Shown here: positions 35,215 through 46,650 of the stretch, piece after piece
Layout: each line of letters begins with the position of its first letter
How positions within the stretch are numbered: position 1 is the stretch's first letter
Assembly (NCBI GenBank): GCA_958496175.1
Contig: OY292278.1
Location: 13,950,001-14,014,000 of the forward strand
DNA length: 64,000 nt
Source: Sisyra terminalis
Lineage: Eukaryota > Arthropoda > Insecta > Neuroptera > Sisyridae
Reading direction: 5' to 3'
Program-made: the position numbers and the translations under genes
Notes under the pieces: generated by a model
The model's input: only the letters and a program-made list of their open reading frames with translations
Told to the model about the DNA's origin: nothing
Database searches by the model: none

Positions 35215-35556
35215 TCTACTCTATAATAATATAAAGAGGAAAGATTTGATTGTTTGTTTGCATTGAATAGGCTCTGAAATTACTTGACCGATTTGAAAAA
35301 TTCTTTCACTGTTGGAAAGTTACACTATCTCCGTTGAACATAGGCTATATTAAATTTTCACTTTATTAAGTGTGTCTTTTTAAAGTCGACAAAATTTTTT
35401 CGACTTTAAAGTCGACAAAGTTTTCAGGTATGATTATGTTTTTCGTAAAAGAAATAAAAGAGATTAAAATTTTCATATACCAGTACAAATAGCAAATCTG
35501 AAAAGAAAATATAATCTACCCCTACGTAACGCAGACGAAGTCGTGGGGATCAGCTA
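35215..35556 (+). mobile_element. short non-autonomous Helitron (Lep1-like)
   Basis: It starts after A with TCTACTCTATAATAATATAA and AGAGGAAAGATTTG, a stereotyped Helitron head, and ends with GCAGACGAAGTCGTGGGGAT and CAGCTA followed by T. The final CTAG is changed to CTAT. The tail (35,370-35,556) matches the tails at 4,300-4,507 and 18,040-18,251. It contains a doubled TTTAAAGTCGACAAA block near 35,380-35,420. It is 342 bp with no coding frame. Confidence 0.82.
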
Positions 35557-36312
35557 TATTGTATATATATACAAAAAATTCAAGTATATGCTCAATTGGT
35601 GATATGAAATAACATAGTTAAATCTTGAAGGCCAAAATGAGAGAATGGCAGATATAAATATATCGTTCAAATAATCTGAACCGGTTTGAGGCATTTAATA
35701 TTTGTTGTCAATTATAAATACATTAACACCTTTTTTCCGATTCCATAAATTACACCTTTAAATCTGCATTTTTCTCATTTTTATATTATTTATTATCGCA
35801 AGTTGAGAACAGGTAAAATTATTTTCAATTTAACACTTGTTTGGAATTTATTTGGTTTTGCTCACAATAATGGTCATTATGGAGTAAAGGTCCAAAAACT
35901 TGTACTTTAATATTTGTCTACCTGAATTCCACCGTATAATTGAAAAATAGGTTAATCGATTTCGATAATATTATGTTTTCAGGTTCATCTTAGCGTTTGG
36001 CCCAAAAAAATATAAGGAAGGTCACTGACAAGTCTAATTTAAAAAGTTGTATCAATATTTTATTTTGATTTCACTAATGGTTCCAATTTAAAGACAGCTT
36101 TACTGATTTGATAGGAACTTTGTAATCAAGTTCAACTAATTTTTCTTCGGAAGAAAATGTTGCCTATTTACGTTTAATTATAAATAATAAAAGTAGCGTT
36201 CAGAAGAAGGTCGATTAAAAAAAAAGGACACCAATTAATTGGATATAAATTGTATTCTTTAATTAAAAATCTATGTTTTTTTTAAGATATCGAAAATCAG
36301 CATACATGAAAT
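35557..36312. other. no recognisable gene, about 0.75 kb
   Basis: AT-rich, without frames or repeat partners that I could recognise. Confidence 0.45.
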
Positions 36313-36570
36313 TAGGGGTGGCCTATACATATGATATTGGGGGCCACTCCGGAAATGCATTATAACTCCGGGAGCCTCTTTTGAAGTTATATCTCAAGTT
36401 CTCCATACTCAATTTAGATACACTGTAATCATTTTAATGTTTCGGTTTTCACCAATTTGGTCATTATAAAAGGTATACATTTTATGAAAGCCTGATGCAT
36501 ATCGCGGGCCGAAAAAATTGTCAAAGGTGCCTTTTGTGGTCCGCGGGTTGGCTACCTTTCACAACCTCTG
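36313..36570. mobile_element. non-autonomous hAT element, 258 bp
   Basis: The left end is TAGGGGTGGCCTATAC and GGGGGCCACTCCGG. The right end is GGTCCGCGGGTTGGCTACC and CACAACCTCTG, the familiar hAT pattern CAGGGGTGGCCAACC...GGTTGGCCACCCCTG with decay. The 8-bp flanks CATGAAAT and ATTTAAAT agree at 5 of 8 positions. The middle has GCGGGCCGAAAAAATTG. No coding frame is present. Confidence 0.65.
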
Positions 36571-36591
36571 ATTTAAATAAACAATGAATAA

Positions 36592-36954
36592 TCTATCTTT
36601 TATCTTCATATATAAAATTGTGGTGTTGGTTTATGTAGATTTCGAAAACTCAAAAAAATTAATATTGATTTAGCTCAAATTTTGTCACGATTTACAATTC
36701 GCTTCAAAGATTGTTTTTATCTTTTTCTTACGTCGAAAACATACCTGCAATCGCAAGAAAACGGCTTTTTCAACGGCCAATACAATAGCCGCTAACTGTG
36801 ATTTTTAAAGGTAGAGCAAATTTTCTCTAAACGTAATTGATGCGGGTTGTTACGGAAGGTGATTCTAATAATTCATAAGTTTTTTTTTTGCTAAACTCAA
36901 TTTATTTATTTACATCCATAGGCTGGGAAGACAACGTATGCCGGGTTCAGCTAG
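36592..36954 (+). mobile_element. short non-autonomous Helitron, second subfamily
   Basis: It starts after A with TCTATCTTTTATCTTCATAT and TATAAAATTGTGGTG, and ends with GACAACGTATGCCGGGTTCAGCTAG before T (36,955). The 363-bp element satisfies the A/T insertion rule and has the 3' CTAG. Its tail (AACGTATGCCGGGTTCAGCTAG style) is a different subfamily from the GGGGATCAGCTAG tails at 4.5, 18.2 and 35.5 kb. It lies 21 bp right of the hAT element. Confidence 0.85.
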
Positions 36955-37850
36955 TATAAAATAAAATAAAAATAGTTGATTTTGCATTTAATCAATAAAA
37001 ATTGGGCAACAAAATGTATCCTATCTTGGGCACGAAATTATGAAAATCGGTTATATAGTTTCAAAGTTCATCGTGAGAAACAACGTGACACGAGAATTAT
37101 ATCTAATACATATACATTTTTTGAAGTTATAATTATTTAGCGGCCTTAGGAAAAAAATTATACGACTAAATTTTTACTTAATGGTAACGCCTTCGATACA
37201 GTAGGAAACTGCTTGCCAATGATTAGCAAGCGACTTCAAATTGAAGCTGGCCACTTTTGGGACCAATTTTTACTTAAAAAAAGCAGTCGATCAAGTCGAT
37301 CGTTAGCACATGTTTTTTGTTTTTCAGTAGAGGAAACCAACTTAATTGATCGACGACAAAGTAACAGTCAGTTATTATTTTATTAGTAGTTATTTTATAC
37401 TTTAAAAACCAATACCATCGAACTTAGAAAAATATTTTCAATTCTTAAAGTTTGAATCATATTCATAACTATTACTCAATAGTATGAAAACATTTAAAAG
37501 AAAGATATTTTTTTGAAATTATTCAATGTTACATTTAAAACAATGCAAGGGAAGTTGATTGATGCATTAAATCGCATTACCCTTTTCTATATTTGAATAA
37601 AATCGGTTTCAATATATTGATATAAATGGGTACTAAAAATAAATAATTACTATTGCCATTTAATTTTTACTGTGTTGTTATTTAATCATATTCTAGGAAC
37701 ACACAATAAAACGATATTTAAATTGAATCAACAAAAAATTCGCAAATTAAATTAAAAATGCAATAGAAAATGCAATGTTTCTAGAAATTATCACTCAAAG
37801 GAACATATTTAATGTCACTAATTTGATCTTTTATTTGTAAACTATTAACT
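36955..37850. other. no recognisable gene, about 0.9 kb
   Basis: No frame of 60 codons or more. No protein motif or repeat partner was noticed. Confidence 0.45.
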
Positions 37851-38056
37851 TTCTGAGAAATATTGACAGCCCTACACTGACAAAACTTACAAACGGAAAA
37901 AAATGGCAATTGAATTAAAAAGAAATGGCAGTTGAAACCAATGACAACAGTCAGTTAGTTCAAAATTGAGACAATAATTATTATACTGGTTGCTCTCATC
38001 TATGGTGTGGTAAATAATTAATAATTATTTTGGAAACTTGGATTCTAATAATAATC

Positions 38057-38157
38057 ATTTTTAACAAGATAGCCAAGTGAGTACACCAGTGGTAATTATA
38101 CTGTATCATACAGTATTTATTACCACTGGTCTACTCACTTAGATACCTTGTTAAAAA
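38057..38157. repeat. near-perfect 100-bp hairpin
   Basis: The left strand TTTTTAACAAG...AAGTGAGTACACCAGTGG...ATACTGTA pairs with TACAGTA...CCACTGGTCTACTCACTT...CTTGTTAAAAA. The loop is only about three bases (TCA). Such a structure would form a long double-stranded RNA if transcribed. Confidence 0.85.
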
Positions 38158-38310
38158 TTATAATTTAAATATCGTTTATTTTATCACTTGGATGAGAATG
38201 ACCAGCAATTATTGTATTTAATTTAACTTAATCTTGTTTTATATATTTGTTTTAATTTTTGACCCGGTATAATGAGCCAATATTTACACCGAGGATGTTA
38301 ATCTCAAAAA

Positions 38311-38355
38311 TTCTCCCAAAGAAGTTGGAAATAAATACCAACGAAACGTTGAGAA
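38311..38355 (+). ncRNA. hammerhead-like motif, degenerate core
   Basis: The order is TTCTC (38,311-38,315, stem I), CCAAAGA in place of CUGANGA, A, GTTGG (stem II), a 9-base loop, CCAAC (stem II), GAAA (38,343-38,346), CGTT and GAGAA (38,351-38,355, stem I). Both stems pair perfectly over 5 bp and GAAA is kept. Two invariant core bases differ (U to C and G to A), so it is probably an inactive relic. Confidence 0.4.
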
Positions 38356-38400
38356 GATTTGAAAATTTAACATCTTATTATTTGAGTTCAAGTTCCCAAG

Positions 38401-40879
38401 AACATTATTAATTAATAATTATTATGTTCGTTTTACACTCACATGTATGTGTTTACATTCTTGTTCTCTGTCTTTGTCACTATAATTTAATTTCCTATTA
38501 TATTGACATTAAAAGTAAAAATTTAGTTTAAAACTATATCAAAATTTAGTTATCACAATTTATTAGTTTTGAATTATCGAGGTTGTTTTGTATATAGGAG
38601 AATTTAATCAAAAAAATAGACAATTTTTATAGGCAATGGTTGTGACAAAAGTTTAACATTGAAATGTGAAATTGTTGGTGTAATTTAAGTAGAGTATTTA
38701 ATCAACGTAGAAAAAGTAAGACAAATTTAAAAAGTTAAGATGGTATCAAGTTGAAATAATGACTTGTAAAACTTGCGTGTTTCCCTTGTAAAATTATATG
38801 GGAAGTTTAAGTTTAATATCGGAAAGAAATCTAGCGTGAATTCAAGTACTTTTTTTTTAATTTTTCACTTTTAAAAATAAATTTCTTGGAAAAGCCCGGT
38901 CGGAATGGACGTGTTGGACCTAATTGCTTTTGTGTTTTATTTCGAGCGTCCGTTTTTCAGATTGTTTCAAGGATCGTTGTCGGTGGTTGCTATACTAGAG
39001 TGAGCTTTATGCGGTGGAATTCGTGTAGAGTAGAGATTAGTTGTGGTTTTGTCATGGGACGGATTCAATTGAAGTGAAAATGACGTACTTATCTTCCCTC
39101 ATAAATGAATTATTATATCAGCGTATCGCACGCTAGTGTCTACACTTAACATTACACCAAAACCACAATTGAATGAAAAGCTTTTTAATTAAAGAAAAGC
39201 GCGTCGGAATTTTTCATTAATAACGTTTGAGCAGTAAGCAAACATGAAAATGAATGAAAATTCATACATAAATTACACGAAAAACATACAAAAGTGTATC
39301 TTTCAAAAAAACTACAATTAACGCCCTTAAAAAATTCAAAGACTTACATCCCTCATATTTCCCTAAAATAAAATTTAATTAAAACTCCTAAGCTTTACAT
39401 AAAACGTTTGAATTGTTACATCATTTTTAAACGGGTAGATCCTTATTTCTATTTCGTTAAAGACTACAATAAAAGCCTAAAATTTTTTGGCACAGTATTC
39501 TTATCAAACATTAATTTTCAAAATACCACAAAGATTAAAACATAATTATCAAATCTAATGCGACCCAGTCGCATACAATTAGGATTAAATGCAGAAAACT
39601 GTAGAGGAGAAGCGAAATTGTAGCAATCTGAATCTTATAATTAACTTTATCAAAACAAGTTTTATAGGGCGTTTATAGTCAGATATTATTATGGCAAATC
39701 CCGAATGGAGGGTGGTTGTACAGGGTTGTTTAAATTTAGGTCATTTGTAACAAACACTATGTTATTAATATAATATTACATTTTCATGTTACCTAATTTG
39801 ATTTGTAAATTTGAATGCATTGAGCATAAAGGTTTCTTTGTTATTTCTAATATTATTATGATTTAGGTAAACTATAGAGTTCTATAGCTGGCAAGATTAA
39901 TTGTACTCGTTCCATATTTCCGGAATTTCATGCAAAAAAAATATACAGCACTCTTAGTTAAAATCTTATTGGCAATAATGTGATTAAAAAATTATAGTAT
40001 TTTTTGCATCAATTTATCTATTAAATTTGATACTCTGATATTACTGACAACACTTTTTTACAATGTTACAGTCCTTTTTTAATAGCCACACCATAAAATA
40101 ATTTAATTTAAATACATACAACTAAACATATTCCTGATTGTAATTTATTTGGAAAAATCCCGAGAGAAAGATAGAAACCAAATTAAAGTGTTTTTTTGCA
40201 AAATCCAAATTGAAAAGTGAGAAAAACCGTGGAGAAAATCATTCAAAAATTATAATTAATGATGCGAAAACACATTAAAGCCGCGTGTAATAAAAAACTA
40301 ATTAAGGCATATTAATTTTCGAGTGAAATTGAAAATGTAAAACGTTTGATTAATTTTCCTCAAGTCTCGTGATTCAGTTCGAGTTCATTATGAACAAACT
40401 TTAAATAATTGAAGTTAATCTATTTTTTCTCCTTTAGTATTTCAACGTATACATTTTTTATCAAAGGATATAGGTTGTAGTTTGTATCATTTGCACGCAA
40501 GACTTATACAATATAAATTATATAATTGAAATCGATCAAAAACTAGTTGCTTCGAAGGAAAAATTTATACTTATGTACGTTTCAATTGAATAAATGGTTT
40601 CTAGATGTTGAAAAACTATGTTTTAAAGTTAAATATTCATTAATAAATTTGGTTTTCTCAAGAAAATTGAAATAAAATGATTTTTCAAAATGAGGATCCT
40701 ATTTGCTTTTTTCTTTAAAAGGAAATAGAATCGAATTAATAAACTATTTGAAACTATTGTCCTTTTTATATATTACTTTTTCATTTGAAAATATACCTCC
40801 CTTATGTTTTGGTTACTGAAATCAACCGCTCTTAAAACCAATGAGCAGTTTTTAAAAGATTGTAATTATTATTATATAT
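38401..40879. other. no recognisable gene, about 2.5 kb, with a GC-richer island
   Basis: AT-rich flanks surround a 180-bp island at 38,885-39,060 listed separately. No protein motif is seen. A 63-codon plus frame (38,886-39,077) lies on the island. Confidence 0.45.
38885..39075 (+). other. GC-richer, CpG-containing island
   Basis: By hand count 38,881-39,060 has about 78 G+C in 180 bases (43%), with roughly ten CpG dinucleotides and more than twice as many G as C. The surrounding DNA is visibly much more AT-rich. It has a 63-codon plus frame with Cys and Arg, of no known family. A promoter-proximal first exon, a conserved regulatory element or an untranslated exon would all fit. The sequence cannot decide. 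Confidence 0.35.
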
Positions 40880-42730
40880 TTTAATTCCAGTATACATTCC
40901 ATAGAAATGCAAAGCATCTGTACATAGAAATAGAATATTACATTACAGTTGCATATATTTAAAACAGAGTAATAATATAATGAATTATAGGTAAAAACTA
41001 AATTAGCAATATGGTAAAGTAAATAATATGATTTAATTGAAAATTATGTTAATGACTAGTCACTCAAATTACCACTTAAGCTTATTAATATTTTCTTCAA
41101 TGGTTTTCGCTTAAAATTAAGTGTTTTAAGGTGGTTAGGTAACTGATTAAAATACTTTATTGCAACAAAATAAGAAATCTTAGTGCTAATAGTTGGTTTC
41201 AGTTTTTGGCAGCGTTAATAAATTAGATTTAGTTTAAGTACACTTATTATTATATTTTTCTTTACACTCACCATAGTAGTATGTTAAAGCACTGATAATA
41301 AATGATTCTTTGATACCAAGGGGTATATCAACAATATTACGTGAAGTGAAATAATTTATAAAACGGTTTTGGATAATAGTTAATGGTCTAATACTATTTT
41401 TATATGCCCCACCCTGCAATTATGCCATAGTTGATAATGCTTTCAAATAACCCATGATAAATAGTTTTTAATATCAAGGAACTTAAGTATTTGCTCAATT
41501 TAAAGAAAAAGAATGAAAAGTACCTTATTTTTTGGTTAATTCATAGACATGTTAGTTCCATTTCATGTGCACATCGAAAATTAGTCCCAGATACTTACAA
41601 TTATCTACTTTTATAAGTTCAACATTATTTATTTTAAGGTGGAAATTATCAGGAATATTATCAATGTAATTACCAAACGTATTATACGTTTGTTATCTAT
41701 GTTAAGAGACAATTAATTTTCTCTTAACCAATTGTCAACTTTGATTAACCATCGAGTTAAAATAAGGTTGACTTCAGCCCAAGTACTGCCAAAGCAGCGT
41801 TTTACTATATCATTCGCAAATGCAACTAGAACCCCATTAGGTAGACAATTAAAAATATCATCAGCTTACAAAATGAAGAGTAGTGGGCCCAAAATTGTTC
41901 CTTGGAACACCTACTTTAAGAGTATTAGTCTTACTAATACTATTATTGACAATTACACGATATTCTCTATTAGTTAATTAGTTCTCGAATAGTTTATGAG
42001 GGATACTTCTAACACCAAGTCTTCAAAGTTTATCTAATAAGATTTTGTGATTCACGGTGTCGAAAGCCTTCGCTAGGTCTAGAAGAACTAAAACTATTGT
42101 AGGTATATTTTTGTCGATATTATTATTTAATTAATTCGAAGTAATTGCAAGAGCTTCGCTTGTGCTTTTATTTTTAACGAAACCAAATTGAAAATCAGAA
42201 ATTAATTTATTTTTATCACAAAATTCATAGTCTATTGTAGATACCCTTCTCAAAATTTTTAGCTTAGTTAGAAATAAGCAAGATAGGTCTGTAGTTTGTA
42301 GCTACATGTTTATTTCCAGATTTATGTATAAGTATTATATCCGCTTTGTCAAAGCTGTTGCCCAAATAGCACTGTTAATACATTTGTTGAACATATACTC
42401 TAAGGGAGCACTAATATTCGTAGCGATAAGTTTCAAAACTTTTATGACAACGCCATCTACGCCAAATGATTTAATTTTCGTTTTAGCTAATAATGTTTCA
42501 ATTTTAAAGTAATCTGTGGGCGTAAGAAAAATACTTTTGGGGTTAAACTTAACATTTTTTTTCTATGTTTATGGGTTTGTATACTATTATATTAGCTAGA
42601 TCAACGCTAATATTACTAAAAAACGCGACAAAATTTTCAGCAATAGCATTATTATTATTATTATGGACCAATACCATTTATTGAAAGAACCACCGTAGAA
42701 TCTCAATAAACTTAAGGTCAGAAAAAGTTA
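40880..42730 (-). mobile_element. CR1-like LINE, 5'-truncated copy 2
   Basis: This is the same family as 2.5-4.9 kb, with the 3' region at the left (shared AATGCAAAGCATCTGTACAT) and the RT domain at the right. It is uninterrupted at the position where copy 1 carries the Helitron (about 41,345-41,350). The 3' tail on the + strand is ATT-rich (40,866-40,885). The 5' border is uncertain: recognisable coding sequence ends near 42,640 and an ATT run lies at 42,645-42,664. The element would copy itself by target-primed reverse transcription, but this copy is broken. Confidence 0.83.
41500..42640 (-). pseudogene. LINE reverse transcriptase, broken
   Basis: From the N-terminal side, read across frames: 'AENFVAFFSNISVDLANI', 'KSFGVDGVVIKVLKLIATN', 'ISAPLEYMFNKCINSAIW', 'LISDFQFGFVKNKSTSEALA' (QxGFRKxKST), 'IVLVLLDLAKAFDTVNHK' (LDLSKAFDTVNH), 'GVPRNNFGPTTLHF' and its other frame (GVPQGxILGPLLFxLY), 'VLVAFANDIVKRCFGSTW' (FADD box), 'KVDNWLRENQLSL' and 'YLGLIFDVHMKWN'. 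All core RT motifs are present in order. The catalytic FADD box reads FAND (codon at 41,812-41,814). Several frameshifts and stops occur. Confidence 0.9.
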
Positions 42731-45701
42731 TTTTGTCTTCGAAAAATTAGGCCTTTTTAATTGCTTATTATTTTTGATTATAAAATTGTTATTTATCATT
42801 ATTTTCAAACTAAATTCTATTATTTCTCAAACTATGTCTTAATATGGAATATGATTCTGCAAAAATTGTTAAAGATGTTTTATTTACTTTAAAAGAAAAT
42901 AATGTTTTAAAATTTGAAGAAAGATTACAAATATATTGTAGATTTTCAATGTTTTTTAAATCACTTTACAAAATATCCTCAAAAGAATTTTTTTAGAATT
43001 TCGAAAAATTATTTGAAGATACTATGGTACCATTTGCAACTATAAATTATCGTTATCTTCCTATTAAAACAAAATAAAACAGAGAAAAAAACTTAACATT
43101 CTTTAAAAAAAAATCCAAAATTTTTGCTTCATTTAGAACTATTTATAAGTTGAGTAAGGTCTTTTGTGGGAAAAAAGTCATAACTTTCGTTCTTATGGTA
43201 TTTTTTTAAGAAAAAATTATCATTTTATTTTTCCAAGTAAGAATTGACTTCACTTATAAATGAATAGCTTTTAACTAATGTCACGTTTTTTTTTAAAAAT
43301 TAAAATTCTAACACTTTTGAAATCGAATTTCAAATTTTCTATAATAACAAATTTCATTTCTTATTATTTTAAAACAATTTAAGGTGTCAAAGCATACAAT
43401 TTCAATGTAAGCTTTTATTGTATAAAATTTATTTTGTTGAAAACAAAATTGTTTGATAAATTTAGTTTTTTCCAACAACTACAAATGGCTTTTTTGCAAC
43501 TACAAATGGCAAATTGGCTTTTGATTCACCAACAAAAAACGATGAATGTAAAATGGAAATAAAATGAAATTCCAAAATTTGTTACACAAGTTACCGACTG
43601 AGTTTTTGTCAAAGGGAAATACGAGTAGGTATGTAAAATATTTCACAAATAGAATGGTGTACTACAATTTCAATTTATAATGAAACCATAATAAAATAAT
43701 TCAAAAATTCGATAAATCCACGATAAAAATTTACCACTTTACCATATTTATCATAAAGCGAATCTATTTTACAGATTTTTTTTTTAATATTATAAAAATC
43801 TTAGATCTTTAAAAAATGTTTTATCACTTTGTTTAACGTCAATTATATTGTAAAAATGCTCTTGAGAACGATAGAAAAAGAGTGTGAAAAATTAATTGCA
43901 TTTTCTCGTTAAACTCTCATCATTGAAGCAGACTGATCAATTAGCTGGAAACATAGTTATTAAATTGAGGCATTATTATAATAAAATTACGATCAATTTC
44001 CATATATTCGCTATGTCAACAGTTCGGATAAAATTATAGGAGCATGCGATTCATTGTCTCGTTGAATTATTTCATTAAATTCCCATAAGTACAAAGTTTC
44101 ATAACTCAAACGCTTTATATGCGGTAAAGTCCATCGTTCAAATATCTATAGATATATACTACATTATAGTATGAAATGGACGTTTCAATTACCACTTATG
44201 TGGTTATACTTGGTTAGAACAATTGTATTAGTTGATTGAACCTATCTACAATTTATATATTAAAGCCAAAGCGTTGACTATTATTTATATAATTTTCTAG
44301 ATTGAAATAACACATCTGTTTTTTTTTTGAATGCATAAAACAAAAATTAAGGGTCATGAAATTCATATCATAAATTTTTTGATTTCAAGATCAAGAAAAC
44401 ATTAAAAAAGATAAAAAAGGGGTTATTTTTACACATCGAGAAGAATTTACTAACCACCAGAAATACTTTTACAAATAAATAATTTGACGCACATTTGCAA
44501 CAAATTAATATTTTTTTTTAATAAATTGGCAATCATTGCTTCTTATTTACTAATTGAGTAGGCAAAGTGTGATCACTGCCGTAGGCAGGAAAATATAAAC
44601 CAGAACTTACATCATTCGAATTTTTACAAGAAACGTAAATTTTTATTTTGACTAAATAATTCTTTTATATTGAATTATATTGAAACATAATGTAGTAAAA
44701 TGAAACATCAATTGATTATTTGCTCATAAAGATAGATACCATATTATGAAGAGTTGTGAAGCTGTAATTTTTTGAACCTTTAACTTACAAAACGTCTGTA
44801 AGGAAATAACCAATAATCCACCCTTGTTTTCAAAAGGAAAAACTACCCAAAAATCGATAAATGTAAAACGAATTTTCGACAATATAAATAAATTAGTACG
44901 TAGTCGAATTCACCAACGAAAATGAAAGTTTGAAGTTACATTTGAGTAGCAATGTCTGCTGTGGCGGTCGCAAGGGTGCAATAGATGAGGGTGAGTAAGG
45001 ATCTCACTAAAACCTCTTTCCTTATTTTCCCGGCTGACGTAATGTGAAAAAGGAATTGTATTTGTCGCTATAGTTTGCTTTTCCGACCAAACGAAGACAA
45101 CAGATAGACATGGGGATTTTTTGCGTGTCACCGGAAAAAGTAGCTTTCAGCGTAAGCTTCTTGTCGAGCAATAGTTTTATTTTTTTCGATTTTATGTTTT
45201 AGTTTTGCACACCGGTATATCAAATTCAAAATATTCGTATCAAAAATTTATCGATTTTCATGGAAAATTTGGTAAAATATCGATTTAGGTGAACTGACAT
45301 TTTCCATAATTTTCCATATTTTCCATAATCGCATATTTCTGTTTTAATAACCAAAGACTAACGAATATTTATTTAGAAGTCTAACTTAGGAACTTTTGTA
45401 TTACTTAGGAATTACTTTGTATTACTTGTAGAACTTAGGAATTTTAAGCCAACACTATTAAAAGATTAATGGTAGAATTAAAACATCTTGTACAATTTTT
45501 TGGCATATGAATTCATTTTTCTACAATGACAAATAAATCCTTAAACTTGGACAAAGAATGATCAAACATTGTAAAATTAGAAAATATTTAGTTCCACGGT
45601 GTCAATATTTTGAATAAAATAAACAAATGTTAATAACTTTTAGCCTACTATAATGGCTGTAATTTTTAAACTTCGTAACTAGTTTGGAATTTTTCGGAAC
45701 G
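42731..45701. other. no recognisable gene, about 3 kb
   Basis: AT-rich with poly-T and poly-A stretches. The segment 44,930-45,140 is less AT-rich and has a 73-codon minus frame (44,910-45,131) without a recognisable domain. No repeat partner was noticed. Confidence 0.45.
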
Positions 45702-46650
45702 ATCAAGTACGGTTCTTTCCCTCTACTGATAAACAAAAAACGTATGCAGACTAGGGTGATTTTTTTTTTGACTTTTTTTTTTGGTCCCATCGTGAAATTT
45801 TGTTGCAAATGCCAAAAAAAAAAATCCCTGAAAGTTTGAGCCCTTAATATTAATTTTAAGTCCTCGACCAAGACGTGTAAGGATTTCCCCATTGAAAATA
45901 CACGGAAACTCTGATTTTTTATTTTTAAAATTCTATATCTCAGCGGCATTTCATGGGATCGCTTTTACCGAAGATGTTTTTTTCTCAGAATTAAACGCTC
46001 TACAAAAGTGCCTATTGCGACAAAGTCGTAACTCACAACGGTGAGGTAGTACGGGCCACTGAACCTGATTTTTCCATAAAATTCGCGTTTTTTTTTGCAT
46101 TTATCTCGTAAATAACAAGAGCTACGAAAAAATTATAAAGAAAAACTTGTAGAGAATTCGATTTCCTACAAAAAAGGTCCTGTAGACCAAATCGCGAAGA
46201 TCAATATTAAACGAGATATTAAGCCTTGAATTAATTTTTAAAGAAAAAAAGAAAAAAAATAAGTTTAAATCAATGATCGGCAAAAATTTCACAGAAAAAT
46301 CAATTCAAGGCTTAATATCTCATTTAATATTGATCTTAGCCATTTGGTCTACAAGAACTTTTTTGTAGAAAATCAAATTCTCTACAAGTTTTTAATTTTT
46401 CCGTAGCTCTTGTTCAATGGGAAATCTTTACACGTCTTGGTCGAGGACTTAAAATTAATATTAAGGGCTCAAACTTTCAGAGAATTTTTTTTTTAGGCAT
46501 TTCCAACAAAATTTCACGATGGGACCAAAAAAAAAGTAAAAAAAAAAATCACCCTAGTCTGCATACGTTTTTTGTTTATCAGTAGGGGAAAAGAACCGTA
46601 CTTGATGGGACCAAAAAAAGTCAAAAAAAAAAATCACCCTAATGCAGACA
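45702..46650. mobile_element. foldback element with a doubled right end, about 0.9 kb
   Basis: TAGGGTGATTTTTTTTTTGA (from 45,751) and TCAAAAAAAAATCACCCTA-type ends face each other. Inverted pairing continues outward through CGTATGCAGAC and TACTGATAAACAAAAAACG to ATCAAGTAC (45,702-45,710) and GTACTTGAT (46,598-46,606). After this the right terminal block (GATGGGACCAAAAAAAGTC... ATCACCCTAATGCAGAC) occurs a second time as a direct repeat (46,604-46,648). The arms include CCTCGACCAAGACGTGTAA and its complement. A 115-codon minus frame (45,602-45,949) is a by-product. There is no transposase. Confidence 0.82.

Larger units (their letters stand above)
37855..38400. repeat. repeat with foldback and hammerhead-like segment
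   Basis: Positions 37,860-37,990 match a relic at 48,145-48,290 (shared GAAATGGCAGTTGAAAC and GACAATAATTATTATA-like blocks). An outer inverted pair (about 37,975-38,030 against 38,165-38,216, TATACTGGTTGCTCTCATCT against the inverted GCTGGTCATTCTCATC) encloses a nearly perfect hairpin at 38,057-38,157. The hammerhead-like motif at 38,311-38,355 follows. There is no coding frame. Confidence 0.7.
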
